A stretch of DNA of 64,000 bases from Stercorarius parasiticus. Taxonomy: Eukaryota; Chordata; Aves; Charadriiformes; Stercorariidae. The DNA is taken from assembly GCA_013396915.1 (NCBI GenBank), contig VWZL01000674.1, forward strand, positions 1-64,000. Reading direction: 5' to 3'. Each line of letters begins with the position of its first letter. Position 1 is the stretch's first letter. The notes under the pieces were generated by a model. It searched no databases. It was given only the letters and a program-made list of their open reading frames with translations, and had not been told where the DNA came from. Made by a program: the position numbers and the translations under genes. Below are positions 24,470 to 36,122 of the stretch, in pieces.

Positions 24470-25010
24470 AAACATCTGGAAAGCAGATCTGCAGAGAAGG
24501 TCCCAGTGTACACCAAGCTGACAGTGAGCCAGCAACCTGTCCTTGCAGCAAAGCAGACCAACAGCTTCCAGGGCTGCATGAGGCAAAGAGTGGCCAGCAG
24601 GTCGTGGGAGGTGATCCTTCCGCTCTGCTCACACTGGTGAGGCCACATTTGTAGTGGTGTGTTATGGGCTCCCCCTTCCATGGGTATAAACACCAGACGA
24701 GGGGAGTAAGGAAGATCAAGACAGTGTCTTCTCAGGTGAGCCCAGTGACAGGACAAGGGGCAATGTGCACAAACTGAAATACAGAAAACTCCATTTGAAC
24801 ACAAGGAAAAAAGGTTTTTACTGTGAGGGTGGTCAAACACTGGACCATGTTGCCCAGAAAGGCTGTGGAGTCTCCATCCTTGGAGACACTCAAAACCCAA
24901 CTGGACACAGTCATGGGCAACCAGCTGTAGGTGACCCTGCTTTGAGCAGGGTGGACAAAACGATCTCAAGAGGCCCCTGCTAACCTCAGCCACCTGGTGC
25001 TTCTGTGAAA
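24470..25010 (+). mobile_element. Older CR1 LINE, 3' part after the nested insertion
   Basis: It resumes with ATCTGGAAAGCAGATCTGCAG, where CR1 expects CTGCTGGAAAGCAGCTCTGCAG. It runs through GTGGCCAGCAGGTCGTGGGA and GGTGAGGCCACATTTG, then a shortened middle, TTGCCCAGAAAGGCTGTGGA and GAGCAGGGTGGAC, to a degenerate end TTCTGTGAAA. A 235-codon minus-strand frame over 24379-25086 is only the antisense of this element. It belongs with 23463-23944 as one insertion. Confidence 0.88.
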
Positions 25011-25178
25011 ACCTCTGCATTTTATCTGATAATGTAAAAAGAACAGAACTGTTTGGGGACCTGTTGATTAGAATCTCATTTTCCAAGACACTTCAAGCTC
25101 ATAGTCTTCCTACATTTGCTGATGAAGTAATTACCGATACTAAATTAACTTAAGGAACCATATAATAAAGGTCAATTT

Positions 25179-25192
25179 AAAAAAAAAAAAAA
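25179..25192. repeat. A14 homopolymer
   Basis: Fourteen A on the plus strand, about 170 bp after the end of the old CR1. CR1 elements do not end in poly(A), so it is not their tail. Confidence 0.95.
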
Positions 25193-27358
25193 GCTAACAG
25201 TAGGTCCAGGGAAAACGCATATTAAGATGCGTTGACATCTAAATAACAGATGTCAATTATTATTTTATTACAAGCTACTCAAATATTTGGGTTTATATTC
25301 TCTGAACTCTATACAGATGATTTTGCATGTAGATGTGTACAATACTACAAAGAGCACGTACAAAAATGTAACAAACTAGATTACTTAAGACACGGGTTTT
25401 CTAAGCACTTTAACCATTTAGTGACTGCTTTGATAAAAATGACAGGATAATGCATTTTCTTGCTCCGTGAAGTATTCTAAGTTTCTCATTTCAATTGAAC
25501 AGACTGTCGTGCACAGAAATGCTCACCACTACCATTAACATACACGCTGGTCCATCACTCCCCACAGTACTCATATTCGGAGCTCAAAGGCTTGTTCACA
25601 AACCACATGCCCCGGCATCTCTGCAAGTCATGAGCCTCTGCTGTGAATGTGCTCAATGATTTAAAGATTTGCTTTGTTTTACTTACGATTGTGTTTCTGA
25701 AGCAGCTTGTTAACTTTAAAAGGTATAAATGACCAAATGGTACATAGGTTTAGGGACATGGGCTTGCTTTGGACTTCGCAATGTGATAAAATTACATCTG
25801 CTACGGCATAAGGTTAGCCCATCACATTCTCTTATAAACGGTTCTAATGCAGAATCTGACCTTGGTTGTTCAATAAAAGAAATTTCGACAAATTTTACTA
25901 TTGGATTATTTGCTATTTGATTTAGACTGTATTCTGGTTTAGACCTCACTATTAATTATCAGATACTGTGCTTTAAACTTAAGGAGAACCGTTAGTAAGA
26001 TCTAATAAATTAGAAAGTTTTGTCAACTTGAAATGCCAACTTCGATGTCAAATTTCTTTTCATTTTTTTTTTAACTTAGCAAAAGGATAGCATCTATGAT
26101 GATTCAATATTGGTGGAACACTGACAAAAATAACTTTAAATTGAAATTACCATGCCCTCTTTTTACTCCTCAGCAACTGTAGATTTCTAAATTTCACTTA
26201 TCTTATTAATATACATACACTAACATCTGAAGGGTCATCCAGGGATGACACCTGAATTTTTCCACACTATAATAAAGTCAAGCTAACAGCAACTGTATGC
26301 TTCCATTAATTATAGAAAGGAGAGCAAATAAGCACAACCAATAGAGAAAGCTATCTCCATAGTAGATTTGTGCTTGGAATCAGATGGAAATGTAATTTCT
26401 CTCCTTTCCATCAGACCTAATCTTTTCACAGCTTCAGTTAACTTAAAGTGTATGCAGTTTGTGGAAGAGGGGGTGGGGGTAAAGCAACTGCATGTTCCTT
26501 CTGAAGAGCAAAAGGAAGTTTTGCTTGAACTAGAAAATACATAATCTATGCCAACATAAGCACATTACGGACAGATGCACTCTAGAACGAGTCACCATGT
26601 CCCAAGTTACCCAAAACCAAAGCTGAAACACCTTATTCTTCATCTCTTACCAGGAAAAGCTAGCAAAAAAGAGAGCACCTCTTCCTTTAAAGCACTGCTG
26701 AATCATGCAAATGCAAAATGCATTTCGATGCATTTAAAACTTAGGTCCAAAAAAGACAATGATAAGAGCTAATGGAGTTGTACTTATTTATTTATCTTTT
26801 TAAGTACACATTTACTTATCCTCAATTAGGAATTTAGTTTCACTGCTCACGCATAATGGAAGATAATGTCTATAGTATTTATATAAATCCCTGGAAATAC
26901 TCCTCCAGGCCTTCTGGATTACATACATTGAAACCCATTCTAGAGCTGCATTACAAAATCAGTTTTCATTCATCTCTGTGACACAACTGAACACAACTCG
27001 AGGTGATTTTGGTTACACTACTGTCCTGCTATATAAATCAGACAATCTGCTCAGGTGTGCCTATACACAGTGCAATTCCATGCGAAAACCCCTAGCCAGC
27101 CATGAACAACCTGGTTCCAAAATCAGGAGCTCAGAGTTGGGCATGAATGACCAACTCCATGCTAACACATGCCCCTGGGACCTTAAAATGTTACTTTTCT
27201 ACATCGCCTTTTGATGATCTATGAAGCTCTATAGTGACATGTGAATGGGAGAAGCTAATTCAGGACAATACTTAAGTTTTTTTATTCTCCTGTAAACACG
27301 CTCTTACTTTTCACATCTTCACACAAATGGGCTAAGGCAACTCTTACCAGCTGAAATA

Positions 27359-27379
27359 TCTGCCAGTATTTCTGGCAGA
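27359..27379. repeat. Short perfect inverted repeat
   Basis: TCTGCCAG and CTGGCAGA are 8-bp perfect arms around a 5-nt loop. A single small hairpin like this is expected by chance in a window of this size. Confidence 0.55.
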
Positions 27380-28843
27380 ATTCACATCCCGGGTTTCTTC
27401 CTGTCCTCTGGCTTTGAATACTTCTGACACAACATACTTGATAGGTTTCTCGTAACTTTGGATAGATCTCTTCTGTGTATTTCTTTTGCCTACCCTCACA
27501 TCTTTCAAATCATGAGAATTCTTGGGGGAAAAAAATCTATTTTGATAGCAACACGACAGGCAAAGCTACCGCAGATCTTAACGCTTACTTCACCTATTTT
27601 ATGGAAATTACAGCTTTCTTCCCCTAGTTCCCAAGCTGTCTCACTTTTTGACAGTGGATAAGACAGTAGGACCCACAGGTTTTCACTTGGTGGCACAAGT
27701 CATAGGATTTTGCCCTAAAGACCAAGTCAGTTTGTCCTTAGTAAACTAAGGGGAAACCACAGCTAACACGCAACAACACAACTTAGATTAAATCCTTACT
27801 CTTTCCATATTAAGTAGTACATACTTCATTTGAAATTTCTGGTTCTGTTCTTGACACCTGTAAAATACATCTCTTGGATCAGCTGAGTAAAAACCTGTCC
27901 AGAGATCACACAATAAAGAGCTGTTGAAACGCTTATGCAAAAGGAACTCCTGGTAAAGAATAAACCCTAATGCAAGCACTCATTTAGAATTCATAGATGT
28001 CATTATATTTCCCCAAATGAGAGATTAACATCTTAGTAGAAATTCTAGGTCTATAAATACAATCTTGAATAGCATTCATTCTCCATTTTAAAACTCACGA
28101 TTTTGAAATGCATCTTTGTAGCTCAACGTGAACTTCCAGTATCTGATGCAGGACGTTAGGGCTCATGTCTGTGTGGAGAACCAGGGGATGCAAAAATTTT
28201 AAAACGTACACGCCCACACTTGCCATTCAGCTACTGATTTCTTCTTTCTAACAGCCAAAGTCTCTGTGAACTAAGTACCCATTAAGATGACATGGAAAAG
28301 AATTTTATACAAGGTCTTGCATTTTACCTAATCTGAAAAACCATCAAGGATTTTGAAATAAGCAGTTACTCATGTAAATCAGAGACTATCCACTTTCAGT
28401 TACATACTTACGTCCTAAGGGAGCTACCATCTTAATAAATGCTAATGAAATTTAAGAAAAAGCTCTATGAAGAACAGAACCACCTCAGTTTAGATTTGTA
28501 GCCCTGGTGCAATGTAAGTGCTGAAGACATGAGCTTGGTATAGGCAGACTCTTGAGAACTGAGACTGGTTCATACCTCTGTATTTAAACCACTGAAAATG
28601 TACAGTGGACCTTCACAGGCACAACAGGCAGTTTCTGTGTTTGTACATGTCTTTCTCTTCCACTGGTTAAAAATACTTAAATACTTTTTAAAACAAATAT
28701 TATGGCAGAGGGTACAGTTCAGATGTCAAGTGAACACGCGTTACGCAGATGTTTGGTTAGAGCAGAATCCTAAACTAAAAGAGAAGGTGGCTCACAGAGT
28801 GGTATGACACATTATACTTCTGCTACAAAAAAAAGCCGTACAG

Positions 28844-28864
28844 AAAAAAAAAAAAAAAAAAAAA
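28844..28864. repeat. A21 homopolymer, the longest in the window
   Basis: Twenty-one A on the plus strand, preceded by an interrupted A-rich lead (CAAAAAAAAGCC). It could be slippage-grown. I see no retrocopy upstream that would make it a poly(A) tail. Confidence 0.95.
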
Positions 28865-30539
28865 GAGGAGGCCTGTGCTGAATTAAAATAGCCTGAAGTC
28901 ATGCTAAAGGAACTAAAACTGGGGGTTTTGAGTAGCTTTATAGACTTGTGTAGATCACCTTGTAGAATAGATCAAGTCCATCAACTACACTGCTTATAAA
29001 CTTAAGACAACTACGTTTCCAGAACTGATAAAACAAACACCTCAGACAGCATAAATATTCACCTAAGATGCCCCTTTGCATCCCGTGACTTTATAAAGGG
29101 GTTATATGCCCTTTACAATAAAGCAGTCGTCTCAATACATCAAAGACATGACCACCATGAAAGTGCTCCAGTTAACCTTCTAGACTTTCCTTTTATAACA
29201 ACCACAGTGAAGAGGATGAAAGCTGGGACACAGCCACTAAACAGAAAGGGACATAAAACCTGTTAGAAGTAATACAAAATTCATAAAGATATTTCCTCCA
29301 AATCAATCTAGTACCAGATTTTAACTTTTGTATTGAAGTGCAATTTTGTGCGTAATTTTATGTGCAATTTTGACCAAGGAAGGCCATTATAAATAGCACT
29401 GCATTGTGTAGTGGTAAGGAAGGAGACAGTTGAGACTCTTCCTCTGGATGTGGTATTTTGTCCCTTGTCTTGTTCTAGAAGAAGGGAATGGGCATTTTCT
29501 TATTTTAGTAGCTTGCATACTTTTTACCTTCAGAGAGTTTCTCTATGATTGTCCGTATTGCTTTTTCTTCATTTCCATAATGATTTCTTCCAAACAACCA
29601 GAGAGCAGGATTTATCATGAGTTCTGGGGAAAGACTGGACCCAAGAGGTTTCAATAATTGAAGAGATTGAGCAAAGCTTTGATCTGCTACAACAGGCATT
29701 TCCCAGTCTGGAAACCTGAGCTGAAGAGCAGCTCCTTTTTTGACTCGTGTAAAAATGCGTTTGTGACACTTCCCCAGGCTTCTTCCCAAATCTGTGCTGG
29801 ATTCACAACACCTTTGTAGCTACAAATATTCAAGATGGACGGCCGGAGACAGCATTACATCAAATATTTGCTTCGGTGTTTTTCAAAGCACAACCACTGC
29901 ATGAACAGCACACATTGCTCACTAGAACCCTGCAGACCTTCCTGGAAGCGAACAGGGAGTGCAAAGTCTCTTCATCTCCTCTAGTGAAGTAAGACACCTT
30001 GTAACAGGCTGTATTTTAGAACGGCATTTTAATTTATTCTTTGTAAGTAGGAAGGCATACAATTTGTACAAACACTTAAATCTCAGGAAGAAAAAGAAAC
30101 ACAGAGATGACTTTTTGCTTAAATACGTCCAAAGCTTATCACACTACTAATCATTTACAAAAAGCCTTCTGAACATGTGAATGCATATATTTGCATCCTT
30201 CCTTCAACAGAACTTAAGATTTTATTTGGAAAGAAAACATTGCTACCTCATGCTCAGCTTTCATCTGTCCTCATCCTCTAATTAGCCAATTAATTTAGCA
30301 AACAAGATTTAGAACATATCAAAGGGCCAGCATAGGCAGTTCGTTTTGTGCTCATACGGCAAGCTTGTATTTACACTCACAAACATAAGATTTTGCTGAA
30401 GAAACACACCAAGTATTTTCCACACAAACTTACACAGCAGGATTCTTGCTAAGATGAGCCGTTGGTACTAGATCAAAATAAAGTTTCCGACAGCACATAG
30501 GGATTTCTTTCAGCATCTAGGCTGAATTCAGACCTCACA

Positions 30540-31150
30540 GACTAAGGTGTGTTGCAGCTTCACGGGTCCTCCAAATCCTCCTTGTCTGCCGTCTGTCCCG
30601 GAGCGTACCCGCTCTCAGTTGCTACCTACTGCTGTTCTTCTGTAGCTAGACAGAAGCACAGACCTTCTCACTTGCCCTGAAAACTTGAACCTATGTCCTG
30701 CCCCTACAACACAAACCCAGCTACTCCCCCACCAATTTCACTTGGCACCGTCAGAACTCAGCTGAGCCTTTAGGCTTTCACAGAGTCATCTGGAAACGGC
30801 AGGAGGCGGCTGCGATGGCAGGGGCTGTCTTTCAGAACATCATCACCCAAGAGGGTCCGAACAGGGGACTCCATCCCACACTGCCCCAAGGACCAGCCAA
30901 TGGGACCGCCGGTCCCGGCCCCTTTTGCTGAAGCTGTGAGGGGGAGAAAAAGTCACATACAACGTGTCCCTTCCTCTGCTTTTATCCATCTTCTCCAGAT
31001 TTCTTTAAATTTCCACCCCGGGCGGGGAGACTGAAGTCGGGATTACCTTCTGTAAGGCACGTCACTCTGTCAATGAATAACAGAGTCAGGCTTTCTCTCT
31101 CGAGCTATTTTTCTCTCCTGACTTTAAGCCTGATCTGTACAGAGCGAGAC
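30540..31150. promoter_or_regulatory. GC/CpG-richer patch with a CCAAT box, possible regulatory element
   Basis: This stretch is visibly richer in G+C and CpG than its flanks. It holds CCAATGGGAC at 30897-30906, which runs into a perfect 7-1-7 inverted repeat GGGACCG-C-CGGTCCC at 30902-30916, then a GGCCCC block, and CCCCGGGCGGGG at 31017-31028. This could be an enhancer or an alternative MCTP1 promoter. No first exon with a good ATG and donor is seen beside it, so the call rests on composition and motifs alone. Confidence 0.2.
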
Positions 31151-33248
31151 TGACTCCTTTTAACTTGGCGCAACGGGAAAGAATGAGAATTACGAATAAC
31201 ACGGTGTGACCAAGGGTAGGTAATTCAAGAATATGACTGAATTAGGTATATCATAATTGCGTTTGGCATTCTCGCAGAAATCAGTTGCCCCCACATGAAA
31301 GCTGACACTGTTAAGAGATTTGAGAGAACAGCAATTTTTTCAACAAAGAAAATAGAACTAGAACTGTGTAAACAACCACAGGGTGCCAGAAACACTTTAA
31401 AGTGTGACCTCTTCAACCAACGCCACTCATGTGTGCTGTATCTTCAATTAAAAAAGAGAATTCAATAAAAATAGGAATGCGTTTCTTAAATTATTATTTT
31501 TACTAGATTTTTCAGTAAATAACTCCTATAGTAAATACATACTGCAATTACCAATATTTTGTGCAAGCTACGATAACTCACAGTACCAGTCAGTTATTAA
31601 TGCTCCACTAATGTTAATTAAACCAAACCCAGAGCACTACTACCATTTCTCTATTCCTTAAGGCATAAAAAACACACATTTGATTTCCTAGCATTTTTCT
31701 ATCATTTAAAATTTAAATTAATTTTCCCTGCCCTCTTTTTCTTCACACAAAAAGACATTTCTGTAAAGAGTTAGTCCAAATCTCCAAACACAAAACATAC
31801 ACGTACTTCTCCAAATACTATACAAATGTTAAACTTACAATATTTTGAGCAGCCTGAAGTGATGGAGAAGTAATGTAAGGCAAGCACAGGTTGGATGCTG
31901 ACAGATCATACCTAACTCCTTGCTTTAACTAGAGCTCACACTGGCCAGTCATGCAAAAATCACCTTAGTGTGACCAGTAACTGCCAAGATACACAAGAAA
32001 AAGCACACTAACGGTCTTGAGCTTCTATCAATTATATCTGGGTAAAACCCCAGTGACAGTACTTGTAACGTATTCCATTTCAAAAAAAATACAAAATAGA
32101 GCTAAAGGATTTGCCACCTCTGCACATTCTCCTTGCAGTATAAATTTGTTCGGGAAAAGAATCACGGTAATAGTGCAGGTATACAGCAGTAAATCACTGC
32201 TGGAAGGCACAGTTTGAACACTCTCTGCTCGATGCACAAACTGTCACATCTCTCAGAATTTTGTCACTTAAGCCTCACGTCAGAAGGACACCATAGCTAA
32301 GAAAAATACCTTACAAAAACTATCAATTTAGAAGACCAAAATGAGTTCTCTACGATCTGTTTTGTTACTTTCAACCACGAGCAATGGATACAAAACCAAT
32401 ATATAAAAACTATATAAGCAATACTCCATAGAAGCGAGGCAACAGTTGTCTAAATGCTTTCTAAACAACACATAATCCTAGGCATCTCTGTACGGCCATT
32501 AGTGACAGTGAAAAGAACAATCAAGGAGGAGGTATTTTTGTCTATATTCCAAATAACGCTGATTATTTTCTTGGATGGGAAAGCTGAGCTTATTCCAAAG
32601 TTGTGGTGATAGGCAGGAAAGAGAAGACTGATGGATTGATGACAACAACAATAAGTTAACTTAAGGACTAGTTCCAGGCTTTCACTAGGATAAAATGAAG
32701 AGATTAAGAGGTTGAGCAATGGATCCAAATAAATCTAAGAATCTGATGATAGTCCAGTTTTTCTACACATCACAGGACAGTTCGGCATAGACCTGCAGTA
32801 AGGCTGAAGCTGAGCGATCGCTTTCCATCTACGAAAAACCCTTCTCATGATTCCACAGTCTGCAAGACACAAACGTTTTCTAAGTGAAACCAGCTTCACG
32901 TCTTAGGTCACATTCTGCAGGACAAAAACAGTTCTCCATCCAAGAGCTGTGCAAGAAAGGAGTTTCATCTATGTTGAATATATTTTATTATGGTCTCTAA
33001 GACATTTAAGAACATACATAAATCACTGAAAAAGCCAAAGAAGGAGAAAAGGCAAACATACGATCATAACCCACATCATGTAGGAAGGGAGACCAGAATG
33101 ACCCTGCAATAATCAAGCCCAAGCAGTTCGGAACTTGCCCATGAGCAGTACAATGGCAAACCTCCATGACAGGGCACTTGTTTATAACACTACAAAAGCA
33201 AACGTTTTCAAACACTCCCTGGCACAGTCTTTCTGACAGGTTTATGTG

Positions 33249-33380
33249 ACCTCCAGTAAGGTCAGACACTGCGCAATGAGGTAATGCTTTACTGGGAAGC
33301 TTTTTGGTGTGTTCATGTAACGAATTCAGCTTCCCATTAAAGCACTACCTCATTGAGCGATGTCTGACCTTACAGGAGGA
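33249..33380. repeat. 132-nt hairpin (fold-back element or miRNA-precursor-like)
   Basis: Left arm 33249-33301 and right arm 33328-33380 (53 nt each) are inverted copies agreeing at 46 of 53 positions, around a 26-nt loop at 33302-33327. The shared core includes GTAAGGTCAGACA, CAATGAGGTA and TGGGAAGCT. Similarity continues past the TAAGGTCAGAC ends into CCTCC, so the arms are not bounded by an obvious TA target duplication. On the minus (MCTP1 sense) strand the 5' arm holds TGAGGTAGT, the first nine bases of let-7, but the following bases differ. No known avian MITE or miRNA is recognised from memory. The length suits a MITE or a young hairpin formed by inverted duplication. Confidence 0.9.
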
Positions 33381-33665
33381 TTTTTGACACTGTCTTCACC
33401 ATCAGTTATGAATTACACACCGATATAACAATGGATTACCCAGTTCTTAAGGTACAGAATAAAATAATAAGATGCCAGCTACAAGGTACTGATATAGCAA
33501 TAGCCTTGTGAATGAAACGGGAAGTTTTCTGTTCTAGGGCTTCCTGTGCTTGTTAGAGAGGAGAGAGTGAGTGAATTGCACTGACTGCAGTGACCCACTG
33601 CAGCCTCTGCTATGGCACAAGCCCTGCAGACAATCCTCATCAGGGGCAGCAACGCATCAATAAGG

Positions 33666-33690
33666 AAAAAAAAAAAAAAAAAAGAAAAAA
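33666..33690. repeat. A-rich tract (A18 G A6)
   Basis: Eighteen A, one G, six A on the plus strand, about 285 bp from the hairpin. It is a simple repeat. Confidence 0.95.
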
Positions 33691-34075
33691 GAGACACTTC
33701 TTCCCTCTCCCTGCCCATTGCCTTCTCAGGCCTCACTGACTCCATGCCTTTGAGTATCAATGCTATTATACTTGGCAGTGCCACGGTACGTTTTGTCGGT
33801 TGCTCCTCCCAGGAGCTGCCTCTCTTCCTGATTCACGGCTGCTGGGGGCCGCAGCCAGCACCTGAACCGCAGGGTGGACTAAGCGTGGCTGCCCACCTAT
33901 GGGCACAACTAGCTGTTGTCAGGTCTGTCCACCTCCTCTCAAAGGCCAAGCTCACTTGGCTTTAACTATCCACACAGCTGGTCTCCACCCCAGATGCGGC
34001 AAGGTTTCGGTATTGCATATACGTGGAACGCACCTTAAGACACTATTCCCATGACCACAGAGCGCACAGTGACCT

Positions 34076-34089
34076 CCATCCATCCATCC
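34076..34089. repeat. Short (CCAT)n microsatellite
   Basis: Three and a half CCAT units followed by a CCGT variant. Too short to be strongly polymorphic. Confidence 0.6.
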
Positions 34090-35130
34090 GTCCAACCAAC
34101 AGTTTGAATCTGAAGAATACAGCCTGTCCTTCCCGTCAGTGTATGCTCAGTACGTACCTTGTGCACCACATCTCGCATTTCTTACTGCTTATCATCATCT
34201 ATGGTGTGACAATTACTTCCTAACAGGTTAATTGCTGTGTTCAAACACAAATCAGTGGCTGTAGGCTATATTTTTGGTAACCATACCATGAAAACCAAAC
34301 CATCCTGACTCATAATTGCTGTCTCAGAAAGAGGAGGGAAGCCTGATTACAATCTTGCTGGTGATACTGCTTTCTCCTTCTCCACGGCAAGGGAAACAAG
34401 AAGGGAATGAGAAGAGCTGCCAAGTCTAAACTTTTCGCAAGGTCTTGTCAGAAATAAAGCGCTGATCAACCATATCCAGCAAGTTTCCAAAAGGAACAAA
34501 AAGAAGAAAGGCACCGCCAATCTGCTCACCACAGACTGAACATGCTCTCCATAAACCCATAAACCCAGAGCCGTTGTGTCTGAATTCAAAGCTTTCACAG
34601 CACACAAATAAGAAGGCTAGCACTGATCATTTAAGGAATGTCTGACACAATTCTTCATTTTCTGGCATATAGCTAATAGACAGTTGGGTGATAGCCAACA
34701 CAGTAGAGAGATTAAAAAAAAAACGAGAACCACAACAACCTGGTACTTCAAGCAAGCTCATGTCTTCTAGCAAATGAAGGATATAGATCAGAAAAAACTC
34801 TACATGCTGCAAACATCTTTTAGTGATTTACCACCGGCAACAACATCTTCTCTTTCAGGATGTCCTCTGTCTGAAAGAAATGAGTTGTTCCACTGACAAT
34901 CCATCATTCCTGACTTCTTCCATGGTGACTAACTTTCAGAGTCACCAACCTTTACGATGGAAAGCTTTCAAAGTCACTTAGGTGTTCTACCCAACGCCCA
35001 ACTCCTCAGCCTCACCTCTTTTGATTTTTAATTTGCTTCTGTTATGCCTTCCACTTTATTTCACTAATTCCACTTCTAGCCTTTCAGGCTGTCACCTATC
35101 AGTCTTACATTTTATAGCATAAGACTGTTA

Positions 35131-35154
35131 AAAGAAAAAAAAAAATAAATAAAA
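35131..35154. repeat. A-rich simple repeat with AAAT units
   Basis: AAAG, then eleven A, then TAAATAAAA on the plus strand. An 8-bp inverted repeat CAGTCTTA/TAAGACTG lies just before it at 35100-35127. Confidence 0.8.
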
Positions 35155-36100
35155 GTGATGCAATCCATAACATCCATTATCCTGTATTTTAAATACATGC
35201 AAAGATATATTTGCCTACGTAGCAATATACATAGAGAGAGCCTATGTGCCCTTTGCATACTTGCCAGCACCTTCAAAATTACAGTACAAATGCAGGATGG
35301 TTAAAAACTTTTGTAATACTTTTTTTTTTAATCTGAAAATCCAGAAATGGGTGCTCTTTCATACTAGTAAACTGAAATTTGAACTTCTAATACATGTTTC
35401 AAAAGTTTGTTCATGAACGGCTATACTGTTCATTGAACTGATAAGACTTTTATGTCCTAAGTGACTAATCGGACAAAGACTGTATATATAACACTCTTTA
35501 GAAGTACAGTTTAAGTGACGCATCTGTTCCCAGTGACAATCAACCAATAGGTTTGCACCACTCCCTGACCAAAATAGTTCTCAAAGGCGAACAAGCCTCC
35601 CAGAAGCAATCTGAGTTGTCTGTATTAAGGCCACTTACAAGTATGGAAGAGGCAGGGCAAGAAAGGTACTGCCAAAATCCAGACGATTCGCAGGAGTCTA
35701 TTATACGAAACAGCAGTCTTAGATTACAGTGGTAACAGACACACTGGTTTCCCAAATGCTACTCAACAAACTGCTTCTGCTGCCTATTCTTTTGTCTGGA
35801 ATATAATAAACGATCAATATTAGATTTCAAAGTGAAGCATTTTAGTTCCATCTTGTACCATGCTTACAGCATGCAGTCTCACTTAAAAAAAAAAAGGCAG
35901 GTTCGTGTCTCCGTTATTTAATCTATCAGCAAGGATTCAATTTGTAACCCATCTTCAAATGTAAATATTGAAATAGTATCACACACAGCAAAACAAAATC
36001 ACCAAGTATTTCTTTGTAAGAATTACTTACACTAGGCACTTTGCTTTTAACAGTAATACTTTCTTAAGATTTCTCATTTCAAACAAATACATATTTATAT

Positions 36101-36122
36101 GCACGCACACACACATATATAT
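36101..36122. repeat. Compound CA/TA microsatellite
   Basis: GCACGCACACACACATATAT then AT: about five CA units running into four TA units. It alternates purine and pyrimidine throughout. Confidence 0.85.

Larger units (their letters stand above)
25011..33248 (-). other. MCTP1: MCTP1 upstream intron, block 5
   Basis: AT-rich unique sequence. It contains A-runs at 25179-25192 and 28844-28864, a small 8-bp-arm hairpin at 27359-27379 (TCTGCCAG/CTGGCAGA), and a GC/CpG-richer patch at about 30540-31150 with a CCAAT box and a palindrome. No transposon, RNA gene or coding exon is recognised. Confidence 0.55.

Noticed and set aside
24379..25086. 235-codon minus-strand open frame, among the longest in the window
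   Set aside because: It is the antisense strand of the older CR1's 3' half. CR1 antisense is stop-poor and codes for nothing.
33336..33360. A true let-7 gene in the hairpin
   Set aside because: Only the first nine bases match let-7; the rest of the mature sequence and the opposite arm do not. The hairpin is also longer than a let-7 precursor stem.
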